DNA of 64,000 nucleotides from Sphingomonas sp. H160509 (GTDB lineage Bacteria; Pseudomonadota; Alphaproteobacteria; Sphingomonadales; Sphingomonadaceae): assembly GCF_024124765.2 (NCBI RefSeq), contig NZ_JAMXSR020000002.1:1697001-1761000 (forward strand). Direction: 5' to 3'. Shown here piece by piece: positions 37,517-48,420 of this stretch. Every line of letters begins with the position of its first letter. Positions within the stretch are counted from its first letter, which is position 1. Below the pieces are notes generated by a model that did not search any database, was not told the origin of the DNA, and saw only the letters and a list, made by a program, of their open reading frames with translations. Position numbers and translations under genes: made by a program.

Positions 37517-38652
37517 TTATTCCCCGGCGAACACGCCCTTCAGCTTGGCGAAGAAGCCTTGGCTCGCCGGGCATTCGTCGCCCGTTTCCGTCTCGCGGAA
37601 CATCTCGAGCAGTTCCTTCTGGCGGTTGCTGAGGCGCGTGGGGGGTTTCGACGTCGATCTGGACGACGAGGTCGCCGTGGCCACGGCCTTGCAACACCGG
37701 CATGCCGGCGCCGCGTTGGCGAAGCTGCTTGCCAGACTGGATGCCGGCGGGGATCTTCACTTCGTGCGTGCGACCGTCGAGGCCGGGGATCGACAGCGAT
37801 CCGCCGAGCGACGCGACCGTGAAGCTGATCGGTGCGCGCGCAAACAGCGTGGTGCCTTCGCGCTCGAACAGATTGTGCTTGGTGACGTGGAGAAAGATGT
37901 AGAGGTCGCCGGACGGCGCACCGCGGGCACCCGCCTCGCCTTCGCCCGACATGCGGATTCGCGTACCCTCGTCGACGCCCGGGGGGACGTTGATCGACAG
38001 CGTCTTGGTCTTCTCGACACGACCTTCGCCGCGGCAATCGGGGCACGGGTCGGCGATGACCTCGCCCGCGCCGTTGCAGACCGGGCAAGCGCGCTCGACC
38101 ACGAAGAAGCCCTGCTGCGCGCGGACTTTACCGTGACCGCCGCAATGCTGGCAGGTCTTCGCGCGCGTACCGGCCTTCGCCCCCCGAGCCATCGCAGGTG
38201 TCGCAGAGCGCGGAGACGTCGATCGTGATCTCGGTCGTCTTGCCGTGGAACGCTTCCTCCAGGCTGACTTCCATGTCGTAGCGCAGGTCCGCACCGCGCC
38301 GTGCCGCCGAACGGCCACCGCCGCGCTGCGCGCCGCCCATGAATTCGCCAAAGACGCTTTCGAAGATATCGCTGAAGCCGCCGAAATCCTGCGCGCCGCC
38401 ACCGTGACCGCCGCCGCCGCCGTTCTGGAACGCGGCGTGGCCGAAACGATCATAGGCCGCGCGCTTCTGCGGGTCCTTGAGGCATTCGTACGCCTCGCTG
38501 ACCGCCTTGAACTGCGCTTCGGAATCCTTGCAGCCGGCGTTCTTGTCCGGGTGATACTTCATCGCGAGCTTGCGGTAGGACGACTTTATCGTCCCCGCAT
38601 CCGCGGTCCGCTCGCATTCGAGCAGTTCGTAATAATCTGTCTGGGTACTCAT
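37517..38652 (-). CDS. dnaJ: Chaperone protein DnaJ (two frameshifts)
   Basis: DnaJ is the Hsp40 co-chaperone that delivers clients to DnaK and stimulates its ATPase. The J domain carries the HPD motif (YHPDKN). It is followed by a Gly/Phe region and four zinc-finger repeats [24 protein letters not shown] and CPDCRGEG. Extra bases in the C run at 38180-38185 and the G run at 37640-37645 split the gene. Corrected length is 377 residues, ending [11 protein letters not shown]. It lies downstream of dnaK, separated by a palindromic repeat. Confidence 0.95.
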
Positions 38653-38659
38653 GATCTCA

Positions 38660-38763
38660 AGCCCTCTCCCCTCCGGGGAGAGGGTTGGGAGAGGGGCGCC
38701 ACACGCGGCCCCTCTCGGTACTGCCCCTCACCCCGACCCTCTCCCCGCAGGGGAGAGGGGGAA
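38660..38763. repeat. Intergenic palindromic repeat (CCCTCTCCCC type)
   Basis: CCCTCTCCCCTCCGGGGAGAGGG forms the left part and CCCTCTCCCCGCAGGGGAGAGGG the right, with CCCCTCACCCC between. It sits in the dnaK-dnaJ gap. Relatives are at 4.4 and 60.1 kb. Confidence 0.85.
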
Positions 38764-38768
38764 GTAGT

Positions 38769-40676
<1,908 letters not shown>

Positions 40677-40762
40677 GAGTTCTGATTAGCCCCTCACTTG
40701 AAACGAAAATACGAAACCGGTTCCACCCCGTTACGGCAGTGGAACCTTTCTGATGATGGGCG

Positions 40763-40792
40763 CGATATAGGTGGCCTCGCGCTTGCCGCAAG
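40763..40792 (-). promoter_or_regulatory. Sigma-32 (RpoH)-type heat-shock promoter of dnaK
   Basis: On the minus strand CTTG (40789-40792) is followed after 17 nt by CCTATATCG (40763-40771). This fits the alphaproteobacterial RpoH pattern CTTG-17-CYTATNT well, apart from the last consensus G. It is positioned to drive dnaK-dnaJ. Confidence 0.65.
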
Positions 40793-40844
40793 ATTGTACC
40801 CGTCATAGGATGCGCAAGTGGTCGGGCCCGGAGAAAAGTAACCT

Positions 40845-41282
40845 ATGCGTATCGTTTTCGGACTGGGTGTTGCCGCGATGGCACTGGCGTCGTGCGCGCC
40901 GCCCAAGGAACTGTCCGTCGACGGGGCGTGGGTGCGGCTTGGCGCGGTCACCGGACGGCCCGCGGCGGCGTATTTCACGGTGCATGGCGGGCCTGCGCCG
41001 GCGACGCTGATCTCGGCCACCACCGACGTCGCGATCAAGTCGGAAATGCACGAGACGATGGACAAGGGCGGCATGTCGACGATGACGCCGCTAACCCGCG
41101 TGGAGATCCCGGCGAACAAGGATGTGGCGTTCGCGCCGGGCGGGCGGCATGTGATGCTGTTCGACATGAATTCGGGGATCAAGCCCGCCGATCGCGTGAC
41201 GCTCACGTTCGCGTTCGCAGACGGGACGCGCATCATAAACAACGCGACCGTGGTCGCGGCGGGAACCCCGGTAGGGAAGTGA
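40845..41282 (+). CDS. PCu(A)C family copper chaperone (lipoprotein)
   Basis: The 145-residue protein has a lipobox (ALASC) and a cupredoxin-like PCu(A)C domain. The Cu(I) ligands are in place: His and Met in SEMHETM, and His and Met in GRHVMLFDM. Such proteins deliver copper to the CuA centre of cytochrome c oxidase on the periplasmic side. It is divergent from dnaK. Its stop overlaps the start of the next gene (GTGA), so the two are coupled. Confidence 0.93.
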   Translation: MRIVFGLGVAAMALASCAPPKELSVDGAWVRLGAVTGRPAAAYFTVHGGPAPATLISATTDVAIKSEMHETMDKGGMSTMTPLTRVEIPANKDVAFAPGGRHVMLFDMNSGIKPADRVTLTFAFADGTRIINNATVVAAGTPVGK

Positions 41283-41760
41283 CCGGAGCAGTCTCAAGGC
41301 GCGGACTTACCGAGGGAGAGACGGCGCTCGCGGCATCGGTGTTCGGGGGGCGCGATCGAGTATTCCCAGGTAAGTCTGGTACGCGGCAAATGGGCGTTCT
41401 TCCAGCCGCGCGATACGGTGATGGCACCCCGCGGCTGTATCCACTTCCACCCCAAGGGCGACCTGTGGTGCGACGACTTCGCGCATGCGAACCTGACGTT
41501 GCAGGGACTGTTCGTCCACGAGATGACGCACATCTGGCAACACCAGCGCGGCGTGTTCCTGCCCTTGGCGCGGCATCCGTGGTGTCGGTACGACTATGCG
41601 TTCCGGCCGGGGGTGGCGCTGCATCGCTACGGCATCGAGCAGCAGGGGGAGATCGTGCGCCATGCCTTCCTACTGCGTGCGGGGGGCGAAGGTGGCGGGC
41701 GCGCCGCCGCTTGAACAATACGAGACGGTGCTGCCGTTCACGCCGTTAGTGTCGGCCTAG
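41279..41760 (+). CDS. Vgr-related protein with HExxH motif (two frameshifts)
   Basis: The protein begins TGAVSRRGLTEGETALAASVFGG, includes a conserved HFHPKGDLWCDDF segment, and carries HEMTHIWQHQ, a zincin-like HExxH motif. Its likeness to proteins called vgr-related in sphingomonads is from memory and not confirmed here. One extra base in each of the G runs at 41345-41350 and 41681-41686 breaks the frame; corrected length is 159 residues. There is no signal peptide. GTG 41279 overlaps the copper chaperone stop. Peptidase activity is plausible but unproven. Confidence 0.75.
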
Positions 41761-41800
41761 CCGGATCGCAGTTATAATTGGGACTAGGCCAAAACCACCC

Positions 41801-41895
41801 CGTCACCCCGGACTTGTTCCGGGGTCCACCGTTCCGAGAACCCAAAGACCGATGAGGATGCGGAACGGTGGATGCCGGAACAAGCCCGGCATGAC
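41801..41895. repeat. Intergenic palindromic repeat (GTCACCCCGGACTTGTTCCGG type)
   Basis: GTCACCCCGGACTTGTTCC and GTCCACCGTTCCG at the left are matched by CGGAACGGTGGATGCCGG and CAAGCCCGGCATGAC at the right. It lies between convergent genes. Confidence 0.85.
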
Positions 41896-41919
41896 GAAGA
41901 GGGTCAAACCTCTGCGGCG

Positions 41920-42159
41920 TCAGAGCCAGCTACGACCATCCGCACCACCACACCCATAAGGCGGCAACTGCCCCGGAAACCGCGCCTGCATCTTGTGGCA
42001 ACCCCAGGCCCGGATCGGCCCGGGCGCATAGCCGTTCAGCGCGATGCCGACCTCGTCATACGGGCTCTCGCCGCGCGCAACGTACATGTACCAACGCCCG
42101 CCGAACATCACCGCAGCCGCGATGAGCACGACGCAAACGACCTGGACGATTTTCTGCAT
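41920..42159 (-). CDS. Small exported or membrane hypothetical protein
   Basis: From ATG 42159 the 79-residue product begins MQKIVQVVCVVLIAAAVMFGGRWYMYVARG, one N-terminal hydrophobic segment that may be a signal anchor. The rest contains YDEVGIALNGYAPGPIRAWGCHKMQARFPG and ends near PPYGCGG. The two cysteines in the exported part could form a disulfide. I do not recognise the family. An upstream start at 42204 is less likely. Confidence 0.7.
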   Translation of the reverse strand: MQKIVQVVCVVLIAAAVMFGGRWYMYVARGESPYDEVGIALNGYAPGPIRAWGCHKMQARFPGQLPPYGCGGADGRSWL

Positions 42160-42266
42160 CGGGAACCCCTTTTGTAAATAAGGGCGCCCCGTTGCAGCCA
42201 ACATGGATCAATTTCAACCACCGATCTGGTAGATCGAGACCCACCCGACCGGCAGAAATCCGCGGT

Positions 42267-43491
42267 TTACAGCGCGTCGAAATCGATAGGTCGTGTTCTA
42301 TCAAGCGCTTGCGGCGCCTCGGGCATCGGATATTTCAGTCCGGTCGCGCAGTTGAAAAGTACGACCCTGTCGTCCTCGTCGACCAACCCGGTGTTCAGCG
42401 CCTGATGATACGCCGCCAGCGTCGCACCGCCCTCGGGGCATAGCAGCAACCCATCCTGCTTCGCGGCCGCATTGACCGCCTTCAGGATCGCCGGATCGCC
42501 AACCGCCAATGCCTGCCCGCCGCTTTCGCGAACTGCGCGGAGGATCATGAAGTCGCCGACCGCTTTCGGCACGCGGATGCCAGCGGCGACCGTGCTCGCA
42601 TCTTCCCAACGCTCGGCATGCTCCTCGCCCGCTTCGAACGCGCGGACGATCGGCGCGCAGCCACTTGCCTGCACCGCGAACATCTTCGGGCGCTCCGACC
42701 CGATCCAGCCGAGCGTCTCGAGTTCGTCGAACGCCTTCCACATCCCGATCAATCCGGTGCCGCCGCCGGTTGGGTAGAAGATCGCATCCGGCAGTTTCCA
42801 GCCGAACTGCGCGGCGAGTTCGAGCCCCATCGTCTTCTTGCCCTCGATTCGATAGGGCTCCTTCAACGTCGAGAAATCGAACCAGCCGCCCCTCTGCGGC
42901 GCCCTTGCCGACGATCGCGCCGCAATCGTCGATCAGCCCGTTGACCCGCCAGACGCGCGCGCCCTGCATCGCGATCTCGCGGACGTTGATCTCGGGGGTG
43001 TCGTCCGGGCAGAACACGATCGTTTCGATCCCGCAGCGCGTGGCGTAGGCGGCCAGCGCCGCACCGGCATTGCCGTTGGTCGGCATCGCGATCTTCGTGA
43101 CGCCGAGTTCCTTGGCCATCGCGACGGCCATGACCAGCCCGCGCGCCTTGAAGCTGCCGGTCGGGAGGCGGCCTTCGTCCTTGACCAACACGTTGGGGCC
43201 GCCGGACTTGGTCAGCGGCACCAGCGGCGTCTCGATCTCGCCGAGGCTGACGATGTTGGACGTGTGGCGGACGGGGAGCAGTTCGCGCCAGCGCCACAAG
43301 TCGGTCGGCCGCGCCTCGATCGTGTCGCGCGAAACCGACGACCGCACCGCGTCGAGGTCGTAGCGGACAAGCAATGGTCGTCCGGCGCGCGACAGCCCAT
43401 GAAGCTGGTCCGCCTCATACCGCTCGCCGGTGATCGAGCATTCGAGATGCGTGACGAAGGTCTGGCGATCGGTCGTGAGGTTCTGGTTCAT
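42267..43491 (-). CDS. thrC: Threonine synthase (frameshift)
   Basis: ThrC converts O-phosphohomoserine to threonine with PLP. The N-terminus has a LECSITGERYEADQL segment seen in archaeal-type threonine synthases. The PLP lysine is in TGSFKARG and the phosphate site in PTNGNAGAA. The C-terminal half with YPTGGGTGLIGMWKAFDEL is in another frame. One extra base in the C run at 42889-42892 explains the break; corrected length is 407 residues. Related folds such as cysteate synthase exist, but threonine synthase is the best call. Confidence 0.85.
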
Positions 43492-43506
43492 GAACTGACT
43501 TTCAAA

Positions 43507-43670
43507 TCCTCCCCTGCAAGGGGGAGGGGGACCAGCGCAGCTGGTGGAGGGGGCGTGCCGCGTTCGTAACGCTCTACGCGGGCCCCCGGCCGCAGATGGT
43601 ACGCGGGAGGTGAGCCCCCTCCACCACCACGCAAGCGCGTGGCGGTCCCCCCTCCCCGTTCCGGGGCGGA
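43507..43670. repeat. Intergenic palindromic repeat (TCCTCCCC type)
   Basis: TCCTCCCCTGCAAGGGGGAGG at the left and CCTCCCCGTTCCGGGGCGGA at the right flank inner arms containing GGTGGAGGGGG and CCCCCTCCACC. Related to 6454-6589. It lies between grpE and thrC. Confidence 0.8.
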
Positions 43671-43671
43671 T

Positions 43672-44211
43672 TCAGCCGGCTTTGGCGACGCCGACCATCG
43701 CCGGGCGCAGCAGGCGGTCCTTGATCATGTAGCCCGCCTGCATTTCCTGGACGATAGTCCCGGCAGGCTGGTCGCTCGGGACTTCGAGCATGGCCTGGTG
43801 CTTGTTCGGATCGAGCATCTGGCCCTCTGCGGCGATCTTGGTGATGCCATGGCGCTGGAACACGCTCTCCAGCTCGCGACCGGTCGCTTCCAGACCCGTG
43901 ACGAGCCCCTTCATCTTCTCATCCGACCGCAGCTCGGCCGGGATCGCCGAAAGCCCACGCGAGAGGTTGTCGGCAACCGACAGTACGTCGCGCGCGAACG
44001 CGGTCGCGGCATAGGCGCGAGCGTCCTGCGCTTCCTTCTCGGCGCGGCGGCGGACGTTCTGGATCTCGGCCTGCGCATACAGGACGTTCTGCTTGGCTTC
44101 GGCGAGCTGGTTCTCGAGCTCGGCGACGCGGTCGTTCGAGGCCACCTCAGGCGCGGCTTCGGCGGTCTCTTCGCGCAGGTCTGCAGGCGTGTTCTGATCG
44201 ATGTCGGACAT
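43672..44211 (-). CDS. grpE: Nucleotide exchange factor GrpE
   Basis: GrpE drives ADP release from DnaK. The intact 179-residue protein has a long N-terminal coiled coil (VAELENQLAEAKQNVLYAQAEIQNVRRR), a four-helix region and the C-terminal beta domain (GQMLDPNKHQAMLEVPS, VQEMQAGYMIKDRLLRPAMVGVAK). It lies 25 bp after hrcA on the same strand, a common heat-shock pair. Confidence 0.96.
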   Translation of the reverse strand: MSDIDQNTPADLREETAEAAPEVASNDRVAELENQLAEAKQNVLYAQAEIQNVRRRAEKEAQDARAYAATAFARDVLSVADNLSRGLSAIPAELRSDEKMKGLVTGLEATGRELESVFQRHGITKIAAEGQMLDPNKHQAMLEVPSDQPAGTIVQEMQAGYMIKDRLLRPAMVGVAKAG

Positions 44212-44236
44212 GGTTTTCCCTATAATTTGGGCCGGC

Positions 44237-45280
44237 TCAACCCATCAACCGGGCGAGCGTTGCAGCCGTGAAATCCACCATGGGCACGACGCGCGCATAG
44301 TTCAACCGCGTCGGGCCGATGACGCCGACCACGCCGACCACCCGGCCGTCCAGCCCGCGGAACGGTCGCGCGATGACCGAAGACCCTGATAACGCGAACA
44401 ATTTGGTCTCCGCGCCGATGAAAATCCGTGTCGAATCGCCGGCGCGCGCGCTGTCCAAAAGCGACGCGACTTCCTGCTTTCCCTCGAGATCGTCGAGCAG
44501 GTCGCGGACCCGGTCGAGATCGGCGGCGGCGGCGGCATCGATCAACCGCCCCTGCCCGCGCACGATCAGCACCGGGCGGCGATCCGCATCCTCGCTCCAC
44601 ACCGCGATGCCGCGCTCGACCAGCGTCCGCGCTGCACCATCGAGCGCCGCCTGCCCGTCCGCCAGCTCGCGTTCGATCCGGCCGCGCGCTTCGGCCAGCG
44701 TCAGGCCCCCGAGCGTTGCCGACATGTAATTGCCCGCCTCGATCAGCGCGGACGGCGACATGCCCTTCGGCAGCGCGATCACGCGGTTCTCGACCGAGCC
44801 GTCCTCGCTGACCAGCACCGCGAGCGCCTGCTCGGGCGACAGCGCGACGAACGCGATCTGGCGGAGCTTCAGTTCGCGCTTGGGGACCATGACCAGCCCG
44901 GCGCAGGCCGACAGCCCGGAGAGCGCAAGCGTGGTCGCGGCGAGCGCCTCCTCGACCGGGCCACCGACACCGGCGCGGGCCTCGATCGTCTGGCGCTCCT
45001 CGAACGACGGTTCCATCGCCTGCATCATGCCGTCGACGAACAGGCGGAGGCCCCGGTCGGTCGGCATGCGACCGGCACTGGTATGCGGGCTGGCGAGCAG
45101 GCCAAGACCTTCCAACTCGCCCATGACGCCGCGAATCGAGGCGGGCGAGAGGCTGAGGCCGGTCAGCTGCGCGATCGTCTTCGACCCGACCGGCGTGCCG
45201 CTGGCAAGGTAGCTGTCGACGACGGCGCGAAAAATGTCGCGCGCGCGATCGGTCAGTTCGGTGACGGGGGGCGTGGCCAT
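44237..45280 (-). CDS. hrcA: Heat-inducible transcription repressor HrcA
   Basis: HrcA represses class I heat-shock genes by binding the CIRCE operator. The intact 347-residue protein has the winged-helix N-terminus (ARDIFRAVVDSYLASGTPVGSKTI and SIRGVMGELEGLGLL, then SPHTSAGRMPTD) and a GAF-like dimerization domain. I saw no CIRCE element in this window, so its targets (probably groESL) lie elsewhere. It is co-transcribed with grpE and divergent from rph. Confidence 0.96.
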   Translation of the reverse strand: MATPPVTELTDRARDIFRAVVDSYLASGTPVGSKTIAQLTGLSLSPASIRGVMGELEGLGLLASPHTSAGRMPTDRGLRLFVDGMMQAMEPSFEERQTIEARAGVGGPVEEALAATTLALSGLSACAGLVMVPKRELKLRQIAFVALSPEQALAVLVSEDGSVENRVIALPKGMSPSALIEAGNYMSATLGGLTLAEARGRIERELADGQAALDGAARTLVERGIAVWSEDADRRPVLIVRGQGRLIDAAAAADLDRVRDLLDDLEGKQEVASLLDSARAGDSTRIFIGAETKLFALSGSSVIARPFRGLDGRVVGVVGVIGPTRLNYARVVPMVDFTAATLARLMG

Positions 45281-45336
45281 ACGTTTGATCTAGGGCTGAT
45301 CGACGGGCGTACAAAGAGGAATGCACCTATCCACCC

Positions 45337-45419
45337 GTCATCCTGACGAAAGTCAGGACCCAGGGTAACCGAACGGTGTCGTGCGTGGCTCTGGGTCCTG
45401 ACTTTCGTCAGGATGACGG
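45337..45419. repeat. Intergenic palindromic repeat (GTCATCCTGACGAAAGTCAGGA type)
   Basis: GTCATCCTGACGAAAGTCAGG and GACCCAGG on the left pair with CCTGGGTCCTGACTTTCGTC-type sequence on the right. It lies between the divergent hrcA and rph genes, so it may share space with their promoters. Confidence 0.85.
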
Positions 45420-45494
45420 CGGTGGTTGGGCTGGCGAGCGACCAAACGAAAGGCTAGGCAGCGGGCAACCACTCACTCCCGTTAGGATAAGACT

Positions 45495-46211
45495 ATGCGC
45501 CCATCCGGCCGCGCCCCAGACCAGATGCGTGCGATCACGATCGAGCCGCGCTTCACCAAGCATGCCGAGGGCTCCGTCCTGATCGGCTTCGGCGACACCA
45601 AGGTGCTCGTCACCGCCAGCGTCGAGGAGAAGGTGCCGCCGTTCATGCGCGGCAAGGGCGAAGGCTGGGTGACCGCGGAATACGGCATGCTCCCGCGCGC
45701 TACCAACACCCGCAACAACCGCGAGGCCGCCAAGGGCAAGCAGTCGGGCCGCACGCAGGAAATTCAGCGGCTGATCGGGCGTTCGCTTCGCGCAGTGGTC
45801 GATCTGAAGCTGCTCGGCGAGCGCCAGATCGTGATCGACTGCGACGTGATCCAGGCGGATGGCGGCACGCGCACCGCCTCGATCTCGGGCGGCTGGGTCG
45901 CGCTGCGGCTCGCCATCGACGGTCTGCTCGCGAGCGGCAAGCTCACCGTCGACCCGCTGACGCAGAAGGTCGCCGCGATCAGCTGCGGCATCTACCAGGG
46001 CAATCCTGTGCTCGACCTCGACTATATCGAGGATTCGGGCGCGGATGCGGATGCGAACTTCGTGCTGCTCGAAAACGGCAACATCGCCGAGGCGCAGGCG
46101 ACCGCTGAAGGCGCGACCTATGACGAGGAGGCGCTGCTCCGCCTGCTCCGTCTCGCGCGGATCGGTTGCACGGATATCTTCGCAGCACAGGCGAAAGCCG
46201 TCGCCAAGTGA
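45495..46211 (+). CDS. rph: Ribonuclease PH
   Basis: RNase PH trims the 3' ends of tRNA precursors using phosphate. The intact 238-residue protein has [22 protein letters not shown] at the start, then [16 protein letters not shown] and [17 protein letters not shown], and the [16 protein letters not shown] catalytic strand. The ATG has AGGA upstream. Its stop overlaps the rdgB start (GTGA), forming a coupled pair. Confidence 0.97.
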   Translation: MRPSGRAPDQMRAITIEPRFTKHAEGSVLIGFGDTKVLVTASVEEKVPPFMRGKGEGWVTAEYGMLPRATNTRNNREAAKGKQSGRTQEIQRLIGRSLRAVVDLKLLGERQIVIDCDVIQADGGTRTASISGGWVALRLAIDGLLASGKLTVDPLTQKVAAISCGIYQGNPVLDLDYIEDSGADADANFVLLENGNIAEAQATAEGATYDEEALLRLLRLARIGCTDIFAAQAKAVAK

Positions 46212-46843
46212 GCGGCGAGGGCAAGGAACCGCAGGCGATCCGCAAGCTCCAGCCGGGCAAGTTGGTCATCGCCAGCCACAACAAGGGCAAGGTGCGCGAG
46301 ATCGCCGCGTTACTCGAAGGGCGCGGGCTGGAAGTCGTCTCCGCCGCCGAGCTCGATCTGCCGGAGCCCGTCGAGACGGGCACGACCTTCTTCGCGAACG
46401 CCGAGCTGAAGGCACGCTCGGCCGCCGACCTGTCGGGCTATCCCGCGCTCGCGGACGATAGCGGGCTGTGCGTCGACGCGCTGAACGGTGATCCGGGCGT
46501 CTACACGGCGGATTGGGCGGAGACGCCGAACGGTCGCGACTGGATGATGGCGATGCAGAAGGTCGAGGACGCGGTCGTCGCCAAGGGTCCGGACGCGACG
46601 CGCGGCGCGCATTTCGTCAGCGTGCTGGCGCTGGCGTGGCCGGATGGTCATGTCGAATGGTTCGAGGGGCGTGCCGAGGGGACGCTCGTCTGGCCGCCGC
46701 GCGGGGATGTCGGGTTCGGGTACGACCCGGTGTTCGTGCCGCTGGGCTACGACCAGACCTATGCCGAACTGCCGCACGAGACGAAGAACGCGATCAGCCA
46801 TCGGAACGAGGCGTTCAAGTTGCTCGAAGCGGCAGTGTTCTGA
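46208..46843 (+). CDS. rdgB: XTP/dITP diphosphatase RdgB
   Basis: RdgB removes non-canonical purine nucleotides such as dITP and XTP. The 211-residue protein has [16 protein letters not shown] at the start, [12 protein letters not shown], the catalytic [35 protein letters not shown] and [13 protein letters not shown] 46208 overlaps the rph stop and is preferred over an earlier in-frame start inside rph. Confidence 0.96.
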   Translation: MSGEGKEPQAIRKLQPGKLVIASHNKGKVREIAALLEGRGLEVVSAAELDLPEPVETGTTFFANAELKARSAADLSGYPALADDSGLCVDALNGDPGVYTADWAETPNGRDWMMAMQKVEDAVVAKGPDATRGAHFVSVLALAWPDGHVEWFEGRAEGTLVWPPRGDVGFGYDPVFVPLGYDQTYAELPHETKNAISHRNEAFKLLEAAVF

Positions 46844-46856
46844 GAGACTTACTTCC

Positions 46857-46935
46857 CGTTCCCCCGCGAAAGCGGGGGTCCAGGAGCCACGAATGTTACG
46901 CTCTTGACCCTGGGCTCCCGCCTTCGCGGGAGAAC
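46857..46935. repeat. Intergenic palindromic repeat (CCCGCGAAAGCGGG type)
   Basis: TTCCCCCGCGAAAGCGGGGG and its relative CCCGCCTTCGCGGGAGAAC face each other with GGTCCAGGAG/CCTGGGCTCC between. It lies between the convergent rdgB and EAL genes. Confidence 0.8.
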
Positions 46936-46953
46936 AGCAGGGACCGACCCGGT

Positions 46954-47752
46954 CTAAACCGCGATCGCCTGCTTCACCGGCCACGTCACCGTAGGCAGCG
47001 CTTCGAACGCGGGTTTTGCCAGCAGATACCCCTGGATGTACCGCACGCCGAGCCCCCCGCAGCGCCTCGAACTCGCCCTGCGTCTCGACCCCCTCGGCGA
47101 TCACCGTAATCCCCAGCGCCGTGCACATCCGCAGCATCCCCTCGACGATCATCCGCCGCGGCAGGCTCGTGTCGATGTCGCGAATCAGCTCCATGTCGAG
47201 CTTGATGATGCCCGGCTGGAACCGCGCGAGCAGGTTGAGCCCGGCATGCCCCGCACCGAAATCGTCGAGCGCGGTGCCGAAACCCATCTTCTGATACGTC
47301 GCGATGATGTTCGCGACATGCGCTGGATCCAGCATCTCCTCGTTCTCGGTGAACTCGAAGATCAACCGATCCGTCGGCATCCCCACCGCCGCCGCGGTCT
47401 TCAGCGTCAACTGGATGCACGCCGCCGGCGAATACACCGCGTTCGGGAGAAAATTGATCGACAGCCGCGCGGGCGTGTCTAGCAGCCCGGCCTTCACTGA
47501 CGCCTCGATCGCGCGCACCCGGCATTGCTGGTCGAACGCGTAGAGATTCTTGGCATCGACCTGAGCCAGCACGCTTGCCGCCGATTGGCCTTCGGGACCA
47601 CGCACGAGCGCTTCGTAGGCGAAGACGGTCTCGGTCTCGACGTCGACGATCGGCTGGAACGCCATCGAGAAGGCAAAGGACAGGCCGGCGCCGTCCCGGC
47701 ATCCGACGCAGCCAGTGGGCCGAGAGCCATCAGGTTTGGATACTGGTATCAT
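46954..47752 (-). CDS. EAL-domain cyclic-di-GMP phosphodiesterase (frameshift near the C-terminus)
   Basis: The protein is essentially one EAL domain. The motifs of an active phosphodiesterase are present: EALVRGPEG, NFLPNAV, EFTENEE, LDDFGAGHAGL, KLDMELIRDID and IAEGVET. The start MIPVSKPDGSRPTGCVGCRDG has two cysteines. One extra base in the C run at 47053-47058 shifts the last part; corrected, it ends GVRYIQGYLLAKPAFEALP and is 265 residues. It would hydrolyse c-di-GMP to pGpG. There is no sensor domain. Confidence 0.92.
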
Positions 47753-47819
47753 TCAACCAGATTAAGCGACGACCGCTTAAGAAAGTGCCACCACTTTGGG
47801 GCTAACCGCTTGACCTAGA

Positions 47820-48377
47820 TCAATAGGCGCGCTCGCCGAAGACGTTGCCGGGGGGCGAGTAGCGGCACACCAGATAGTCGTCGGTCTTGTTGCTCGCCAT
47901 CGCGCAACCGACCTGGGTCGAGCCGCGCCAGACGATCTGCGTATAGTGCGCGACGTCCTCGAACTTGCCGGTGCGGCTGAACCCGGGGGTCGGCTGGTTG
48001 ATGAAATCGCGTTTCTCGGCGACCCAGTGCCCCATCATTTCGCTGTAGGCATAGGCATAGCGCGTGCCGGTCCAGAGATTCTCGCCTTCGCGCGACATGC
48101 CCTGGGGTTGCGGGGCGTGCGCGAATTTGCCGGTCCGCGCCAGTTCCTCGGCATAGGCGCGCGCGGTCGTTGCCAGCGTATCGCTCCAGGTGAGCGGCGC
48201 CACGCCGACGGCGGCGCGCGCGGCGTTGTGCCCGTCCATCATCGCGGTCTTGAGCAGGCTCGCACCGCGCGGTGCCGGCGCCATGGTATCGCGGCGCTCG
48301 ACGACACGCTCGGGGCCCTGCGCGCAGCCTGCCAGCAAAAGCGCCCCGGCGATCGCCAAACCCATCCGTGCCGTCAT
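47820..48377 (-). CDS. CAP-domain (SCP/PR-1 family) lipoprotein
   Basis: The 185-residue protein has a lipobox (LLLAGC) and one CAP domain. The conserved His and Glu are in DGHNAARAAVG and SREGENLW. HYTQIVWRGSTQVGCAMA and the end DYLVCRYSPPGNVFG carry the usual disulfide cysteines. CAP proteins are secreted; several bind lipids or sterols, but bacterial roles are poorly known. It is monocistronic, divergent from hemW. Confidence 0.92.
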   Translation of the reverse strand: MTARMGLAIAGALLLAGCAQGPERVVERRDTMAPAPRGASLLKTAMMDGHNAARAAVGVAPLTWSDTLATTARAYAEELARTGKFAHAPQPQGMSREGENLWTGTRYAYAYSEMMGHWVAEKRDFINQPTPGFSRTGKFEDVAHYTQIVWRGSTQVGCAMASNKTDDYLVCRYSPPGNVFGERAY

Positions 48378-48420
48378 TGCGCTTCCTTCGGCCGCCCCGT
48401 GCGACCATATGCGCGAGATA

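Noticed and set aside
44237..45495. CIRCE operator near hrcA
   Set aside because: No TTAGCACTC-N9-GAGTGCTAA-like sequence was found upstream of hrcA, dnaK or grpE.
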